From Vicinamibacteria bacterium (GTDB lineage: Bacteria > Acidobacteriota > Vicinamibacteria > Fen-336), in assembly GCA_023701125.1 (NCBI GenBank), contig JAMPXO010000002.1:1-64000 (forward strand): DNA of 64,000 nt. Direction: 5' to 3'. The position numbers and the translations under genes are program-made. Of this stretch, positions 1 through 8,557 are shown piece after piece; positions within the stretch are counted from its first letter, which is position 1, and each line of letters begins with the position of its first letter. The notes under the pieces were generated by a model that saw only the letters and a program-made list of their open reading frames with translations, ran no database searches and had not been told where the DNA came from.

Positions 1-591
1 CTCGGCTTCGAGGTCGAAGCGCTGCTCGCCCGCGTGCGCTTCAACGTGCCGGCGGACGTGCGCACCGGGCTCACCCACATGGTCCTGCGCGTGACGCACG
101 GCGGCCGGCCGTGGCTGGCGGACGTCGGGTTCGGCGGCGTGGGCACCACCGCGCCGCTGCGACTCGACACGGCCGAGCCGCAGGAGACGCCGCACGAGCC
201 ACGGCGGATCGTCGGTCGCGGTCGCCTGCTCGTGCACCAGGCGCTGCTCGGCGACGAGTGGAAGGACCTGTACGAGTTTTCGCCGGACGTGCCCGCCGCG
301 ATCGACTTCGAGCTGGGCAACTGGTACTCGTGCACCCACCCGCGCGCGCACTTCACCAACAACCTCGTGGTGGCGAAGGTGGAAGGGTCGCAGCGGCTGA
401 TGGTGACCAACCACGAATTCGTCGTGCGGGAACTGGACGGCAGCGCGCTGCGACGGGAGCTGACCTCGAACGCGGAACTGCTCGACGTGCTCGAGGCGCG
501 GTTCGGGCTGGCGCTTCCCGCTGGCACGGTGCTGCGCGCGCCCGGCTTCGCCGTGAGGCCCGTCACAGCGCCATCCCTCTCTCGCGCCTAG
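1..591 (+). CDS. Arylamine N-acetyltransferase, C-terminal part (5' truncated by window edge)
   Basis: Frame 1 is open from the first base, so the gene begins outside the window and only its last 196 residues are seen. Two of the three residues of the family's catalytic triad are visible: His in THMVLRV (about codon 26) and Asp in WLADVGFGG (about codon 41). The nucleophilic Cys lies in the missing N-terminal part. Members transfer an acetyl group from acetyl-CoA to arylamines, hydrazines or related substrates in the cytosol. A typical protein has 260-290 residues, so roughly a third is missing. The later part, with the conserved region around FELGNWYSCTHPRAHF, also fits. The next gene follows after 71 nt with its own ribosome binding site and seems unrelated. 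Confidence 0.88.
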   Translation, partial: LGFEVEALLARVRFNVPADVRTGLTHMVLRVTHGGRPWLADVGFGGVGTTAPLRLDTAEPQETPHEPRRIVGRGRLLVHQALLGDEWKDLYEFSPDVPAAIDFELGNWYSCTHPRAHFTNNLVVAKVEGSQRLMVTNHEFVVRELDGSALRRELTSNAELLDVLEARFGLALPAGTVLRAPGFAVRPVTAPSLSRA

Positions 592-662
592 GTTCGAGAC
601 AGGGCCTGTCCTGCGGGACCGGTCAGCTCGCGCATCACGCGCGGGTGCGAGGAGGTGTACGG

Positions 663-1112
663 ATGCGGTTCACTCACTCGACGGTCGTGCTCGCCCTCTC
701 GATGCTCTCGATCGCCACGCCGGCCGCCGCCGACATGTTCGGCGTGCGGGCCGGCGTCTACACCGACGCCGAGAAGCCGTTCATCGGCGTGGAGCTTCTG
801 GTTCCGCTCTCCCACTCCGTCTACCTCAACCCCAACGTGGAGTACGTGTTCGTCGACGACGGGACGCTGATGACGTTCAACGCGGACTTCCACTACGACT
901 TCCCCACCCGCAGCGCGACCCTCGTCTGGGCGGGCGCAGGACTCGCCGTGATCAACTCCAACCCCGAGGGCGCCGGCGGCAACTCCACCGACGTGGGCGC
1001 CAACTTCCTCTTCGGCCTGGGGCGACGGGGCGCCGTCGTGCCCTACATCCAGGCCAAGCTGACGGTCGCGGATGACACCGAGTTCGTGATCGGCGTCGGC
1101 CTCCGCTTCTAG
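663..1112 (+). CDS. Small secreted outer-membrane beta-barrel-like protein
   Basis: A 149-residue protein that begins with a clear signal peptide (charged MRFTHS, hydrophobic core, cleavage near AAAD at about residue 22). The mature part of about 127 residues alternates polar and hydrophobic residues with repeated Gly and aromatic positions (FIGVELLVPL, YLNPNVEYVF, FHYDF, FLFGLG) and ends in GVGLRF. This is the pattern of a short beta-barrel with a C-terminal Phe for outer-membrane insertion. The start at 663 is chosen because GGAGG sits at 651-655, 7 nt upstream. It lies between an acetyltransferase gene and a strong hairpin and is probably transcribed alone. No specific family was recognised; a porin-like or OmpA-barrel-like role is inference. 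Confidence 0.72.
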   Translation: MRFTHSTVVLALSMLSIATPAAADMFGVRAGVYTDAEKPFIGVELLVPLSHSVYLNPNVEYVFVDDGTLMTFNADFHYDFPTRSATLVWAGAGLAVINSNPEGAGGNSTDVGANFLFGLGRRGAVVPYIQAKLTVADDTEFVIGVGLRF

Positions 1113-1134
1113 AGACCGCGGATCATCGGGCAAT

Positions 1135-1170
1135 CCGCGGCCCTCCGCTGCTGGTGGCGGAGGGCCGCGG
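1135..1170. terminator. Perfect 14-bp inverted repeat between convergent genes
   Basis: Arms 1135-1148 and 1157-1170 are exact reverse complements with an 8-nt loop. The repeat sits between the stops of two converging genes (1112 and 1190), so it can serve both strands as a transcription stop. No T-run follows on either strand, so it is a stem-only, terminator-like element. Confidence 0.6.
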
Positions 1171-1189
1171 CGCCTGCGGCCTTCTGCAG

Positions 1190-2023
1190 CTACTCGCCTT
1201 CGGAGATCTCGAGATCGTTCTGCACCGCGCGCACGCCGGGGACGCCCTCGGCGAGGCGCGCGGCCAGCAGGCGCTCGGCCTCGGAGCGCACCAGGCCCTC
1301 GAGCCGGACCCGGCCGCCCTGGCTGTCGATCGCCATGTCGGCGAGCTCGAAGGCCTCGGTCGAGAACAGCTCGAAGCGCACGCGGAGAGCCAGCGCCTCG
1401 TCCCCTCCGCGCGCCGGGTCGAGCGCCTGCAGTTCGTTGCGCACCTGTTCGGCGCCGACCGCCGCCCGCGCGATCTGCTCGGCGGCCTCGCGCTCGCGTT
1501 CGGTCTCGACCGCGCCACGCAGGACGACGCGACCCGATTCGACCTCGACCCGAATCCGGGCCGCGGCCAGCAGCGGCTCGCGGGCCAGGCGCTCCTGCAG
1601 CGAGACCTGGGTCTCGAGGTCCACGATCCGCTGCAACAGCGCCGCCTCGTAGCCGTTGGCGACCGCCTTCGGGTCGACCTCGAGGCGGTTCTCGACCGCG
1701 GTCACACCGGGCGTGTCGGCGACGATCGCGACCACGATCGCGCCGACCTCGGCGGTCGGCACGCGACCCGCGAGGGTGACCGTCCCGGCGTCGGCGGCGA
1801 CGTCGATGTCGAGACCCGAGGCGCGACGCGACAACGCGAGGGCGCTGCGCGCCTTGGCCTCCAGCGCCGCGTCCAGCGAAGACGCGCGCACGGTGGAGAA
1901 GGTCTGCCGGATGTCACCGAGCACGGCGCCATCGGCGAACCCGAGCGCGCCCACAGCCACGACGACCACGACACCCAGGGCCAGGAGCCAACGGCTGCGG
2001 CGGGAGAACCGGGGTTGGTTCAT
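1190..2023 (-). CDS. Membrane-anchored protein with three BON domains
   Basis: A 277-residue protein. After a basic start (RFSRRSR) there is one transmembrane or signal-anchor segment at about 12-31. Three BON-type repeats follow, at about 53-118, 140-200 and 208-272. Each has the pattern GxVxLxGxVxxxxExxxA ... GVxxVxNxLxV (for example GTVTLAGRVPT with GVTAVENRLEV, GRVVLRGAVET, GRVRLEGLVRS with GVRAVQNDLEI). BON domains bind phospholipid or other hydrophobic ligands at the envelope, as in OsmY and secretin-associated proteins. The ORF is open further upstream, but ATG 2023 has a good GGAGG 7 nt before it and begins exactly at the basic N-terminus. The gene converges with the outer-membrane protein gene across a hairpin. 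Envelope maintenance is the likely role; the ligand is unknown. Confidence 0.8.
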   Translation of the reverse strand: MNQPRFSRRSRWLLALGVVVVVAVGALGFADGAVLGDIRQTFSTVRASSLDAALEAKARSALALSRRASGLDIDVAADAGTVTLAGRVPTAEVGAIVVAIVADTPGVTAVENRLEVDPKAVANGYEAALLQRIVDLETQVSLQERLAREPLLAAARIRVEVESGRVVLRGAVETEREREAAEQIARAAVGAEQVRNELQALDPARGGDEALALRVRFELFSTEAFELADMAIDSQGGRVRLEGLVRSEAERLLAARLAEGVPGVRAVQNDLEISEGE

Positions 2024-2146
2024 CTCGTACCTCCTTCGCGGGGGTCGCGGCGAGGCGACCTGTTTTTCAACGTAGTGCCGCGGGAAGTCGCTGTCCGTGC
2101 GCTCCGTCACAATCGGCTGGCATCGACACGAAGGGCTGGTGAAGAT

Positions 2147-4573
2147 TCACTCCACGCGCAGCGCCTCGAGCGGGCTGACCGCGGTCGCGCGGCGGACGGG
2201 AATCACGCACGCCGCGAGGGCCGCCACCGCGATCACGAGCGGGGCCAGCGCGAGGGTCAGCGGATCGGTCGCCGCGATACCGTAGAGGAGCTGGCCGATC
2301 AGCTTCGAGAAGGCCAGGTACAAGGCGAGCCCGGCCGCCACGCCGACGACCACCAGCCGGGCGCCCTGGCGCAGCACGAGTTCCGCGATACCGCGCCGCG
2401 TCGCGCCGAGTGCGATGCGGACGCCGAACTCCGAGGTCCGCTGTGCGACGGCGAAGGCGAGCACGCCGTAGACGCCCAGGATCGCGAGCAGCACGGCCAC
2501 GGCGCTGAACGTGGTCAGCAGGACCATCGGGGCACGGCGCGAGAGCGCCACGTCGTCCATCCGCTGCTGCATCGTCTTGATGTCGAACACCGGCTGGTCG
2601 GGGTCCGCCGCTTTCACCGCCTCGCGCACCGACGGCGCCAGTGCCAGCGGGTCACCCGCGGTCTTGACCGCGAGGATCAGGTTGGTGCCGGGTCGCTGCG
2701 CGTACGGGTAGTAGATCGTCTCCTTGCGGACGTCCTCCTCGAGGCTCTGGAACTTGATGGGGGCGACCACACCGACGATCGACCACGGCCGCTCCGGGTC
2801 GCCGCGCACGATGCGCTTGCCCACGGGGTCCTGGCCCGGCCAGTACTTGTCCGCCATCAATCGATCGACGACCGCGACCGGCTGGGTGGAGGCGACGTCG
2901 GCCTCGGTGAACAGCCGGCCCCGGAGCAAGGTGAGGCCGAGCGTCTCGAAGTAACCCGGATCGACCACCCGCTGTTGGGCGTGTGGCGCAGGAGCGCCGG
3001 CGGGCAGCACGATGTCCGGGCTCGAGTACGAGCCCGAGCTGTTGCTCCCGGTGAAGGGCAGCACGTCGGTGAGACCGGCCGAGCGCACGCCGGGCAGCGC
3101 GCGGATGCGGCCGAGCGCCGCGTCGGCGAAGGCGATCCGCTTCTCGGGCCCGTCGTACTTCGCCGCGGGCAGCGAGAGCCGGACCGTGACCAGGCCGCTC
3201 GGGTCGAAGCCCGGGTTCTCGCGCTGCAGCGCCTCGAAGCTGCGCACGAGCAGGCCGGCAGTGGAGAGCAGCAGCACGGCCAGCGCGAGTTCCGTCACCA
3301 CCAGCCCCGAGCGCATCCACCGTGTGTGGCGGCCACCGGACGAGCCGCGGCCGCCGACCTCCTTCAGCGTGCTCGCGGTCTCGCCCCGCGACGCCGTCCA
3401 CGCGGGCAAGGCGCCGAACAACAGGCCGGTGACCACGGCCGAGAGCAGCGTGAAAGCGACCACGGTCAGGTCGAGCCGCACGCTGAAGCCCCGCGGCAGG
3501 GTCGACAGCCCCAGCCCGCCGAGCGTGTGCACGCCCCACCAGGCGACCAGCACGCCGAGCAGCCCGCCGCCGACGAAGAGCAGCACGCTCTCGGTCAGCA
3601 GCAGCCGCATCAGCCGGCCGCGGGCCGCGCCCAGCGCCGAGCGGATCGCCAGCTCGCGCTCGCGCGCCACCGCGCGCGACAGCAGCAGGCTCGCGATGTT
3701 CGCGCAGCCGATCAGCAACGCCGCGGCGACGCCCGCCTGGATCAGCCACAGCATGCCGCGGATGTTGGCGACGTTCTGGTCGAGGAAGCCGTTGAAGCGG
3801 CCGCCGAAGCCGCTGGTCTTGAAGAACTCGCGGGAGTCGGTCAGGCGTTCCGCGTTGCGCGCCTGGATCGTGTCGAGGTCGCGCTGCACCGACTCGGGGC
3901 GGGCGCCGGGCTTCAGCCGCGCGATCATCGACGAGAACTCGTTGCCGCGCTCCTGGTCGGTCTTCTGCTCCGGCGTGAACGCGAACGGCACCCAGAGCTG
4001 CAGTTGCGGGGTGGGAAAATAGAACGACTCGGGCATCACGCCGATCACCGTGTAGGGCACGGTGTTGAGGCGGATGGTCCGGCCGACGATCGTCGCATCG
4101 CCGCCGAAGCGGTTCTGCCACAGCGCGTGCGAGAGCACGGCCACCTTGTCGCTGCCGGGCTCCGCGTCGGCCGCGTCGAACGTGCGGCCCAGCAGCGCCC
4201 GCGCCCGCAGCGTCGTGAACAGCGACGGCGTGGCGCGCAGGCCGACGATCCGCTCAGGCTCGCCGTCGCTCGCCAGGTTGAAGCTCTGGTTCGTGTACAT
4301 CGCGGCGTCCTCGAAGCCGGCGACGCCGGCCTTGCGGTCGAGGTAGTCGGGGACCGAGACGCCCGCGTTGACCAGGCCCATCAGCGGGTAGGTGTTGTAG
4401 ACGAACACCAGCCGCCCGGAGTCGGGCCACGGGTAGGGCTCCAGCAGCACGGCGTGGACGATGGAGAAGATGGCGCTGTTGGCCCCGATGCACAGCGCCA
4501 GCGTCAGCGTCGCGATCAGCGTGAACGCCTTCGAACGACCGAGCGCTCGCAGCGAGTACCGGATGTCGTCCAT
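2147..4573 (-). CDS. ADOP-family ABC transporter permease (duplicated MacB/FtsX type)
   Basis: An 808-residue permease with the hallmark N-terminus of the Acidobacterial duplicated orphan permease family: DDIRYSLRALGRSKAFTLIA, then GANSAIFSIVHAVLLEPYPW. The layout is a first transmembrane segment, a periplasmic MacB_PCD domain, an FtsX block around residues 275-400, a second periplasmic domain and a second FtsX block at the C-terminus (SEFGVRIALGATRRGIAELV). MacB-type permeases work mechanically with an ATPase rather than by channel transport. The ADOP subtype typically has no adjacent ATPase gene, and none is present here. ATG 4573 is preferred over the in-frame GTG at 4582, because the GGAG upstream is only 2 nt from the GTG. 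This gene is one of the best lineage markers in the window. Confidence 0.92.
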   Translation of the reverse strand: MDDIRYSLRALGRSKAFTLIATLTLALCIGANSAIFSIVHAVLLEPYPWPDSGRLVFVYNTYPLMGLVNAGVSVPDYLDRKAGVAGFEDAAMYTNQSFNLASDGEPERIVGLRATPSLFTTLRARALLGRTFDAADAEPGSDKVAVLSHALWQNRFGGDATIVGRTIRLNTVPYTVIGVMPESFYFPTPQLQLWVPFAFTPEQKTDQERGNEFSSMIARLKPGARPESVQRDLDTIQARNAERLTDSREFFKTSGFGGRFNGFLDQNVANIRGMLWLIQAGVAAALLIGCANIASLLLSRAVARERELAIRSALGAARGRLMRLLLTESVLLFVGGGLLGVLVAWWGVHTLGGLGLSTLPRGFSVRLDLTVVAFTLLSAVVTGLLFGALPAWTASRGETASTLKEVGGRGSSGGRHTRWMRSGLVVTELALAVLLLSTAGLLVRSFEALQRENPGFDPSGLVTVRLSLPAAKYDGPEKRIAFADAALGRIRALPGVRSAGLTDVLPFTGSNSSGSYSSPDIVLPAGAPAPHAQQRVVDPGYFETLGLTLLRGRLFTEADVASTQPVAVVDRLMADKYWPGQDPVGKRIVRGDPERPWSIVGVVAPIKFQSLEEDVRKETIYYPYAQRPGTNLILAVKTAGDPLALAPSVREAVKAADPDQPVFDIKTMQQRMDDVALSRRAPMVLLTTFSAVAVLLAILGVYGVLAFAVAQRTSEFGVRIALGATRRGIAELVLRQGARLVVVGVAAGLALYLAFSKLIGQLLYGIAATDPLTLALAPLVIAVAALAACVIPVRRATAVSPLEALRVE

Positions 4574-4700
4574 GGATCCCACCGCTCCTTCGGCGTCGAC
4601 GGCCCGAGGCGACGCCTCGGGCGATCCGGCGCAAGCAACGAGGATGCGGGTCGCTGCTGTCGGGCGTCAACAGGCGCGTCCGGCGCGCTGGACGCGCGGG

Positions 4701-5351
4701 TCAGTCGATCCGGGCCGACCTCAGGTAGTCCTGGATCGCCTTGCGGTGGGCGTCGCTCAAGGCGACGAACTCGATGCCCCAGCCGTTGGGCGGCGCTTCA
4801 CGGACGACGTGACCGCGGCCTTCGACCCAGCCACCGTCCGGCAGTTCGAAGCGGAAGCTCAGCTCTTCGTGCAGCGGCAGCGGGCTCTCTGTCTCGACCA
4901 GCAACCCCCTCACGCTGAGGTTGACGAGCGAGCCGGGGCCGCGCGCATGCATGTCGACCACGAGGTCCACCGGGACCCGCGCTTCCTCGCGCAGCGGCAC
5001 GTTGAGCAGGCGGCGCAGTCGCTCCGGCCAGGTGTCGTCCGGCGGCAGTCGCAGGATGGCGTTGGCGCCTGCCGCGAGCAGTTCGATCTCGCCGGGTTCG
5101 AGATCGCCGCGGGCCAACACGGCCACCGACCGCGTGCGGGTGGTCGGCTCCTCGCGCAGCTTCTGGATCAACGACACCGCGTGCGGCAGGTCGCGATCGA
5201 CGAGGATCAGTTGAGCCCCGAGCGAAGACGCCAACAGACGCGCCTCCTCCGGTCCGTTCGCCCGATAGACGTCGATGCCCTGGCGGCCGATGACCGAGGC
5301 CCTGAGTTCGCCGCGCAGGTCCAGTTCGGAGCACAGAAGTATCCGGAGCAT
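4701..5351 (-). CDS. Receiver-like domain fused to PilZ domain
   Basis: A 216-residue cytosolic protein. Residues 1-115 resemble a response-regulator receiver fold (LRILLCSELD, then LILVDRDLP as the phospho-Asp loop region and a helix-strand pattern after it), but the acidic pair near the N-terminus is weak, so phosphorylation is uncertain. Residues from about 120 form a PilZ domain with both cyclic-di-GMP binding signatures: RxxxR (REEAR) and the N-x-S-x-x-G box (NLSVRG). The C-terminal part GIEFVALSDAHRKAIQDYL is usual for PilZ proteins. It probably links c-di-GMP to motility, adhesion or secretion. A GGDEF cyclase is encoded 1.3 kb downstream on the other strand, but the two are not co-transcribed. 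Start ATG 5351 fits the domain start. Confidence 0.82.
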   Translation of the reverse strand: MLRILLCSELDLRGELRASVIGRQGIDVYRANGPEEARLLASSLGAQLILVDRDLPHAVSLIQKLREEPTTRTRSVAVLARGDLEPGEIELLAAGANAILRLPPDDTWPERLRRLLNVPLREEARVPVDLVVDMHARGPGSLVNLSVRGLLVETESPLPLHEELSFRFELPDGGWVEGRGHVVREAPPNGWGIEFVALSDAHRKAIQDYLRSARID

Positions 5352-5447
5352 CGCTGGACGAGCCTACACCCGCTCGCCCCTTTGGCGATCCAGCAGGCTG
5401 GACGGAGAAGCTGCGCCGGCAGGCCGGTTGCGGCATGCTGTCCGTGG

Positions 5448-6554
5448 ATGAACCTGCGGTCACCGAAGGTCATCGCCCCGCTGCTCGCCGTCGGGCTGGC
5501 CGCCGCCTTGCTGGCGCGGGCGGACACGCCGGTCGAGCCCGTGCCGCTGCGGCTCGACGCGGCCTGGGTGGAAACGACGCCCGACCAGGTCGGGCTCGAT
5601 CCCGCGCGGCTGGAGGCCGCGGCCGCGCGGGCCGCGGCGCAGCCGCGCGTGCGGGCGCTGCTGGCCGCCCGCCACGGCCGGCTCGCGTTCGAGCGTTACG
5701 CCGCCGGCCAGGGTCCGGAGTCGCTGTTCGACGTGCGCTCGGTGACCAAGAGCGTCGTCTCGCTGCTGACGGGAATCGCGCTGGGCGAGGGCCGGCTGCC
5801 GAGCCTCGACGTCTCGATCGCCACCTCCCTGCGCCCCATGTGGCGGGTCGACGACGAAGACGCGACGGTCACCCTGCGCCACCTGGTCACGATGACGTCC
5901 GGGTACGCGTGGGACGAGAGCACCGCCGCCGGCTACAACCAGTGGGTGCTCAGCCCCGACCCCGTCCAGTACCTGCTCGACCGTCCACGCTCGGGCCCGG
6001 CCGGGACACGCTGGGCCTACAACTCGGCCGGCGTCCACGTGCTGGGCGTGGCGATGGAGCGCATGCTCGGCACGCCGCTCGCGGAGTACGCGCGGGAGAA
6101 GCTGTTCGCGCCGCTCGGCATCGTCGACGCGGCCTGGGAGCCGATGGCCGGCGGCTACGTCAACGGCAGCTCGGGGCTCGACCTGCGGGCGCGAGACCTG
6201 CTGAAGCTCGGCCAGCTCGTGCTGCAACGCGGCCGCTCGGGCGACGTGAGCGTCGTGCCCGAGGCCTGGATCGGGGAGTCGACGCGGGCGGCCCACGCCT
6301 GGCGGCGACCGCAAGGGCCCCTGCCCAGCGTCGGCTACGGCGCCCTGTGGTGGGTGGCCGATGCCGATCCCGCGGCCGTCTTCGCCCAGGGCTACGGCGG
6401 CCAGTTCGTCTACGTGGCGCCGGAGCTCGACCTGGTGGTGGTGACCACGACGGAGTGGCGCAGCCTGACGGAGATCAGTCCAGACCAGATCGCCTTCGAG
6501 ATGCTGGGAGTGATCTCCGATATCGTGGCGGCAGCCCGGATGGAGCCGCCGTAG
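5448..6554 (+). CDS. Exported serine hydrolase of the beta-lactamase class C / penicillin-binding-like family
   Basis: A 368-residue protein with an N-terminal signal sequence (about 1-25, ending LLARADT). All three active-site elements are present: SxxK as S98-V-T-K101, the Tyr motif in WAYNSAG, and QGYGGQ in the place of the K/H-x-G box. The fold covers class C beta-lactamases, D-alanyl-D-alanine peptidases and esterases, and motifs alone do not say which substrate is used. ATG 5448 is chosen because the open frame upstream is antisense to the PilZ gene and the signal peptide starts here. The hydrolase and the PilZ gene are divergent with under 100 nt between them. A periplasmic esterase or peptidase role is most likely. 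Confidence 0.87.
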   Translation: MNLRSPKVIAPLLAVGLAAALLARADTPVEPVPLRLDAAWVETTPDQVGLDPARLEAAAARAAAQPRVRALLAARHGRLAFERYAAGQGPESLFDVRSVTKSVVSLLTGIALGEGRLPSLDVSIATSLRPMWRVDDEDATVTLRHLVTMTSGYAWDESTAAGYNQWVLSPDPVQYLLDRPRSGPAGTRWAYNSAGVHVLGVAMERMLGTPLAEYAREKLFAPLGIVDAAWEPMAGGYVNGSSGLDLRARDLLKLGQLVLQRGRSGDVSVVPEAWIGESTRAAHAWRRPQGPLPSVGYGALWWVADADPAAVFAQGYGGQFVYVAPELDLVVVTTTEWRSLTEISPDQIAFEMLGVISDIVAAARMEPP

Positions 6555-6621
6555 CTCTGGACCGCCGCCCGGCGCGACGAGGGGTTGACCCGAGGCCCCC
6601 TCCTCGGCCACGCTCCGCGCC

Positions 6622-7578
6622 ATGAGCGTGAACGAAGCGGACCGGGCGGCCGTTGCTGCCGCCCCGCTCTTCCACGGCGTCGACGTGGCAGCCGTCCCGG
6701 GCCTGTGGGAGCGGGGCCGGGTCCACTCCGACGTTCCTGCGGGCACGCTGCTGCTCTCGCCGGACAGCGAGAACCGCAGCGTGTACCTGATCCTCGACGG
6801 CGAGGTGGACGTCCACCTCGGCGAGCCCGGCCCGTCGCCCGACCGGCAGCTCGGGCCCGGGCAGTGCCTGGGCGAGCTGTCGTTGCTCGACGGGCAGCGC
6901 CCGTCCGCGTCGGTGATCGCCACCACGCCGCTGCGGCTCTTCGTCATGGACGAGGAGATCGTGTGGTCGGCGGTCGAGGCGAGCTACGGCTTCGCCCGCA
7001 ACCTGCTGTACGTCCTGTGCGGGCGCACCCGCTCCGAGAGTGCGGCGCTCGGCGCGGCCCAGCGCGCGCGCCAGGAGCTGGAGCGGACGGTGCGAACCGA
7101 CGCCCTGACGGGCCTGCGCAACCGGCGCTGGATGGCCGAGGCCTTTCCCCGCCAGCTCGAGCGCTCGGTGCTCGACCACCAGCCCGTGTCGCTGCTGATG
7201 CTGGACCTCGACGGCTTCAAGAGCTTCAACGACACCCACGGCCACCTCGGCGGCGACGTCGCGCTGCGCGCCGCCGCGCGCGTGTTCGAGGCGAGCCTGC
7301 GCCCCGGCGACCTGCTGGCGCGCTACGGGGGCGAGGAGTTCGTGGCGCTGCTGCCCGGCGCCGACCTGCGGGCGGCACTCGAGGCTGCGGAGCGCCTGCG
7401 AGTGGCCGTCGAGCAGGCCGTGCTCGTCGACGACGACGGGAAGCCGCTGCCGTCGATCACGGTGTCGATCGGGGCGGCCGAGGCCGTGCCCGCCGAGAAG
7501 CTCGAGGCCGTGATCGAGCGGGCCGACCGCGCCCTGTACCGCGCCAAGGACGGGGGCCGCAACCGGGTCCACGTCTAG
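6622..7578 (+). CDS. Cyclic-nucleotide-binding-domain diguanylate cyclase
   Basis: A 318-residue soluble protein. Residues about 15-140 form a cyclic-nucleotide-binding-like beta-roll (PLFHGVDVAAVPGL, VYLILDGEVDVHL, GQCLGELSLLDGQRPSASV). A short helical linker leads to a GGDEF domain from about residue 155 (DALTGLRNRRW). The active-site loop is G236-G237-E-E-F240, so it should make c-di-GMP. An inhibitory I-site R227-x-x-D230 lies exactly five residues before it, so product inhibition is expected. The cNMP pocket lacks an obvious phosphate-binding Arg in the usual RxA context (RPSASV is the closest match), so ligand identity is open. The next gene, a PARP-type zinc finger protein, starts 12 nt downstream and is probably co-transcribed. 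Confidence 0.92.
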   Translation: MSVNEADRAAVAAAPLFHGVDVAAVPGLWERGRVHSDVPAGTLLLSPDSENRSVYLILDGEVDVHLGEPGPSPDRQLGPGQCLGELSLLDGQRPSASVIATTPLRLFVMDEEIVWSAVEASYGFARNLLYVLCGRTRSESAALGAAQRARQELERTVRTDALTGLRNRRWMAEAFPRQLERSVLDHQPVSLLMLDLDGFKSFNDTHGHLGGDVALRAAARVFEASLRPGDLLARYGGEEFVALLPGADLRAALEAAERLRVAVEQAVLVDDDGKPLPSITVSIGAAEAVPAEKLEAVIERADRALYRAKDGGRNRVHV

Positions 7579-7590
7579 AGGAGTCCTGCG

Positions 7591-8127
7591 ATGCCCCACG
7601 TGATCGAGGCCGCGCCGAGCGCTCGCTCCAAGTGCCGCGGCTGCGGCGAGCGCATCGAGTCCGGGGCCTTGCGCCTCGGCGAGAGCCTGCCCAACCCGTT
7701 CGCCGAGGGCGAGACGCTGCACTGGTTCCACCCCGAGTGCGCGGCGTTCAAGCGACCCGAGGTGATGCTCGAGGTGCTGGCGGCCGGCGCACCGCAGGTC
7801 GAGGACTCCGCGGGGCTTGCCGGGTTGGCGCAGGCGAGCCTCGACCACCCTCGGCTGCAACGAGCGAGCGGGCTGGAGCGCGCCGCCTCGGGCCGCGCCG
7901 CCTGCCGCGCCTGCAAGGCGCCGATCGAGAAGGGCGCCTGGCGCATCGCCCTCGTCTACTACGAAGAAGGGCGCTTCTCCCCCGCCGGCTACCTGCACCT
8001 CGGTTGCGCGCGGACCTACTTCGAGGTGCCGGGCACGATCGACCTGATGCCGCGCCTGCGGCGTTTCTCCCCCGGCCTCGCCGAGGCGGACCTCCACGAG
8101 GTCGAGGGAATGCTCACCACTCCGTAG
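7591..8127 (+). CDS. Protein with two PARP-type zinc finger domains
   Basis: A 178-residue protein with two similar modules. Module 1 has C15-x2-C18 and H47-x2-C50; module 2 has C105-x2-C108 and H136-x2-C139. The spacing CxxC-(about 28)-HxxC and the wording (CRxCxxxIExGxxRI, FHPECA, YLHLGCA) match the zf-PARP family, which in eukaryotes senses DNA breaks in PARP1 and DNA ligase III. No catalytic domain is attached. Bacterial proteins of this kind are seen mainly in myxobacteria and related large genomes and are poorly understood. GGAG lies in the short gap after the GGDEF gene, so translation may be coupled. Zinc binding is well supported; DNA binding and a link to c-di-GMP signalling are inference. 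Confidence 0.82.
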   Translation: MPHVIEAAPSARSKCRGCGERIESGALRLGESLPNPFAEGETLHWFHPECAAFKRPEVMLEVLAAGAPQVEDSAGLAGLAQASLDHPRLQRASGLERAASGRAACRACKAPIEKGAWRIALVYYEEGRFSPAGYLHLGCARTYFEVPGTIDLMPRLRRFSPGLAEADLHEVEGMLTTP

Positions 8128-8197
8128 CCGCGGGAGCGGACGATCGGTCGCCCTGCCGACGCTTTGTACACTTGGCCGCGGTTCGATCCGCGGGGAC

Positions 8198-8398
8198 TCA
8201 GCTCTTCTCGACCTCGACGGTCTCCTTCTTCCCGCTGTTGGCGACGGAGAACATGACCCCGAGGCCGACCGCGATCACGACGCCGATCACCGTCCAGGGC
8301 GTCCCGGCCCGCTCGATCACCCCCAGCTTCCACAGGGCGGCGAAGAGGCCGGCGAGGAAGATGAAGTAGCCCACCAGGTACATCTGCATCCACTTCAT
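8198..8398 (-). CDS. Small two-helix membrane protein, unknown function
   Basis: A 66-residue protein with two hydrophobic segments (about residues 7-25 and 34-52), a basic turn between them (ALWKLGVIERAG) and a charged C-terminal tail (SGKKETVEVEKS). ATG 8398 is supported by AAGGAG 6-8 nt upstream. The protein resembles many short hypothetical membrane proteins of Gram-negative bacteria, and no family was recognised. It is flanked by unrelated genes on the other strand. A small CCGCGG-ttcgat-CCGCGG repeat at 8176-8193 lies just past its stop and may help termination for it or for the converging zinc-finger gene. Confidence 0.65.
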   Translation of the reverse strand: MKWMQMYLVGYFIFLAGLFAALWKLGVIERAGTPWTVIGVVIAVGLGVMFSVANSGKKETVEVEKS

Positions 8399-8557
8399 CT
8401 TCGTCTCCTTCGGCAGCCGGCAGTGCTCTCGCGCGGGCTGATCGTGGGATTCAGTGCATGGGACGTGCCACCGGCCGTCGGGCGTCTGGGGGCAGAGGGC
8501 TGGCCGGGCGCCGGAGTTCCTGCGAGCATCGAGGCCGCTTTCGGCAGGAGAAGAGAG

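Noticed and set aside
1154-4918. Very long open frame on the plus strand opposite the BON and permease genes
   Set aside because: It is antisense to two clear genes, rich in Arg/Gly/Ala without motifs, and results from the scarcity of stop codons in GC-rich DNA.
8176-8193. CCGCGG-ttcgat-CCGCGG as an independent terminator
   Set aside because: Six-base arms made only of C and G are expected often in this DNA; mentioned only as a possible aid to termination.
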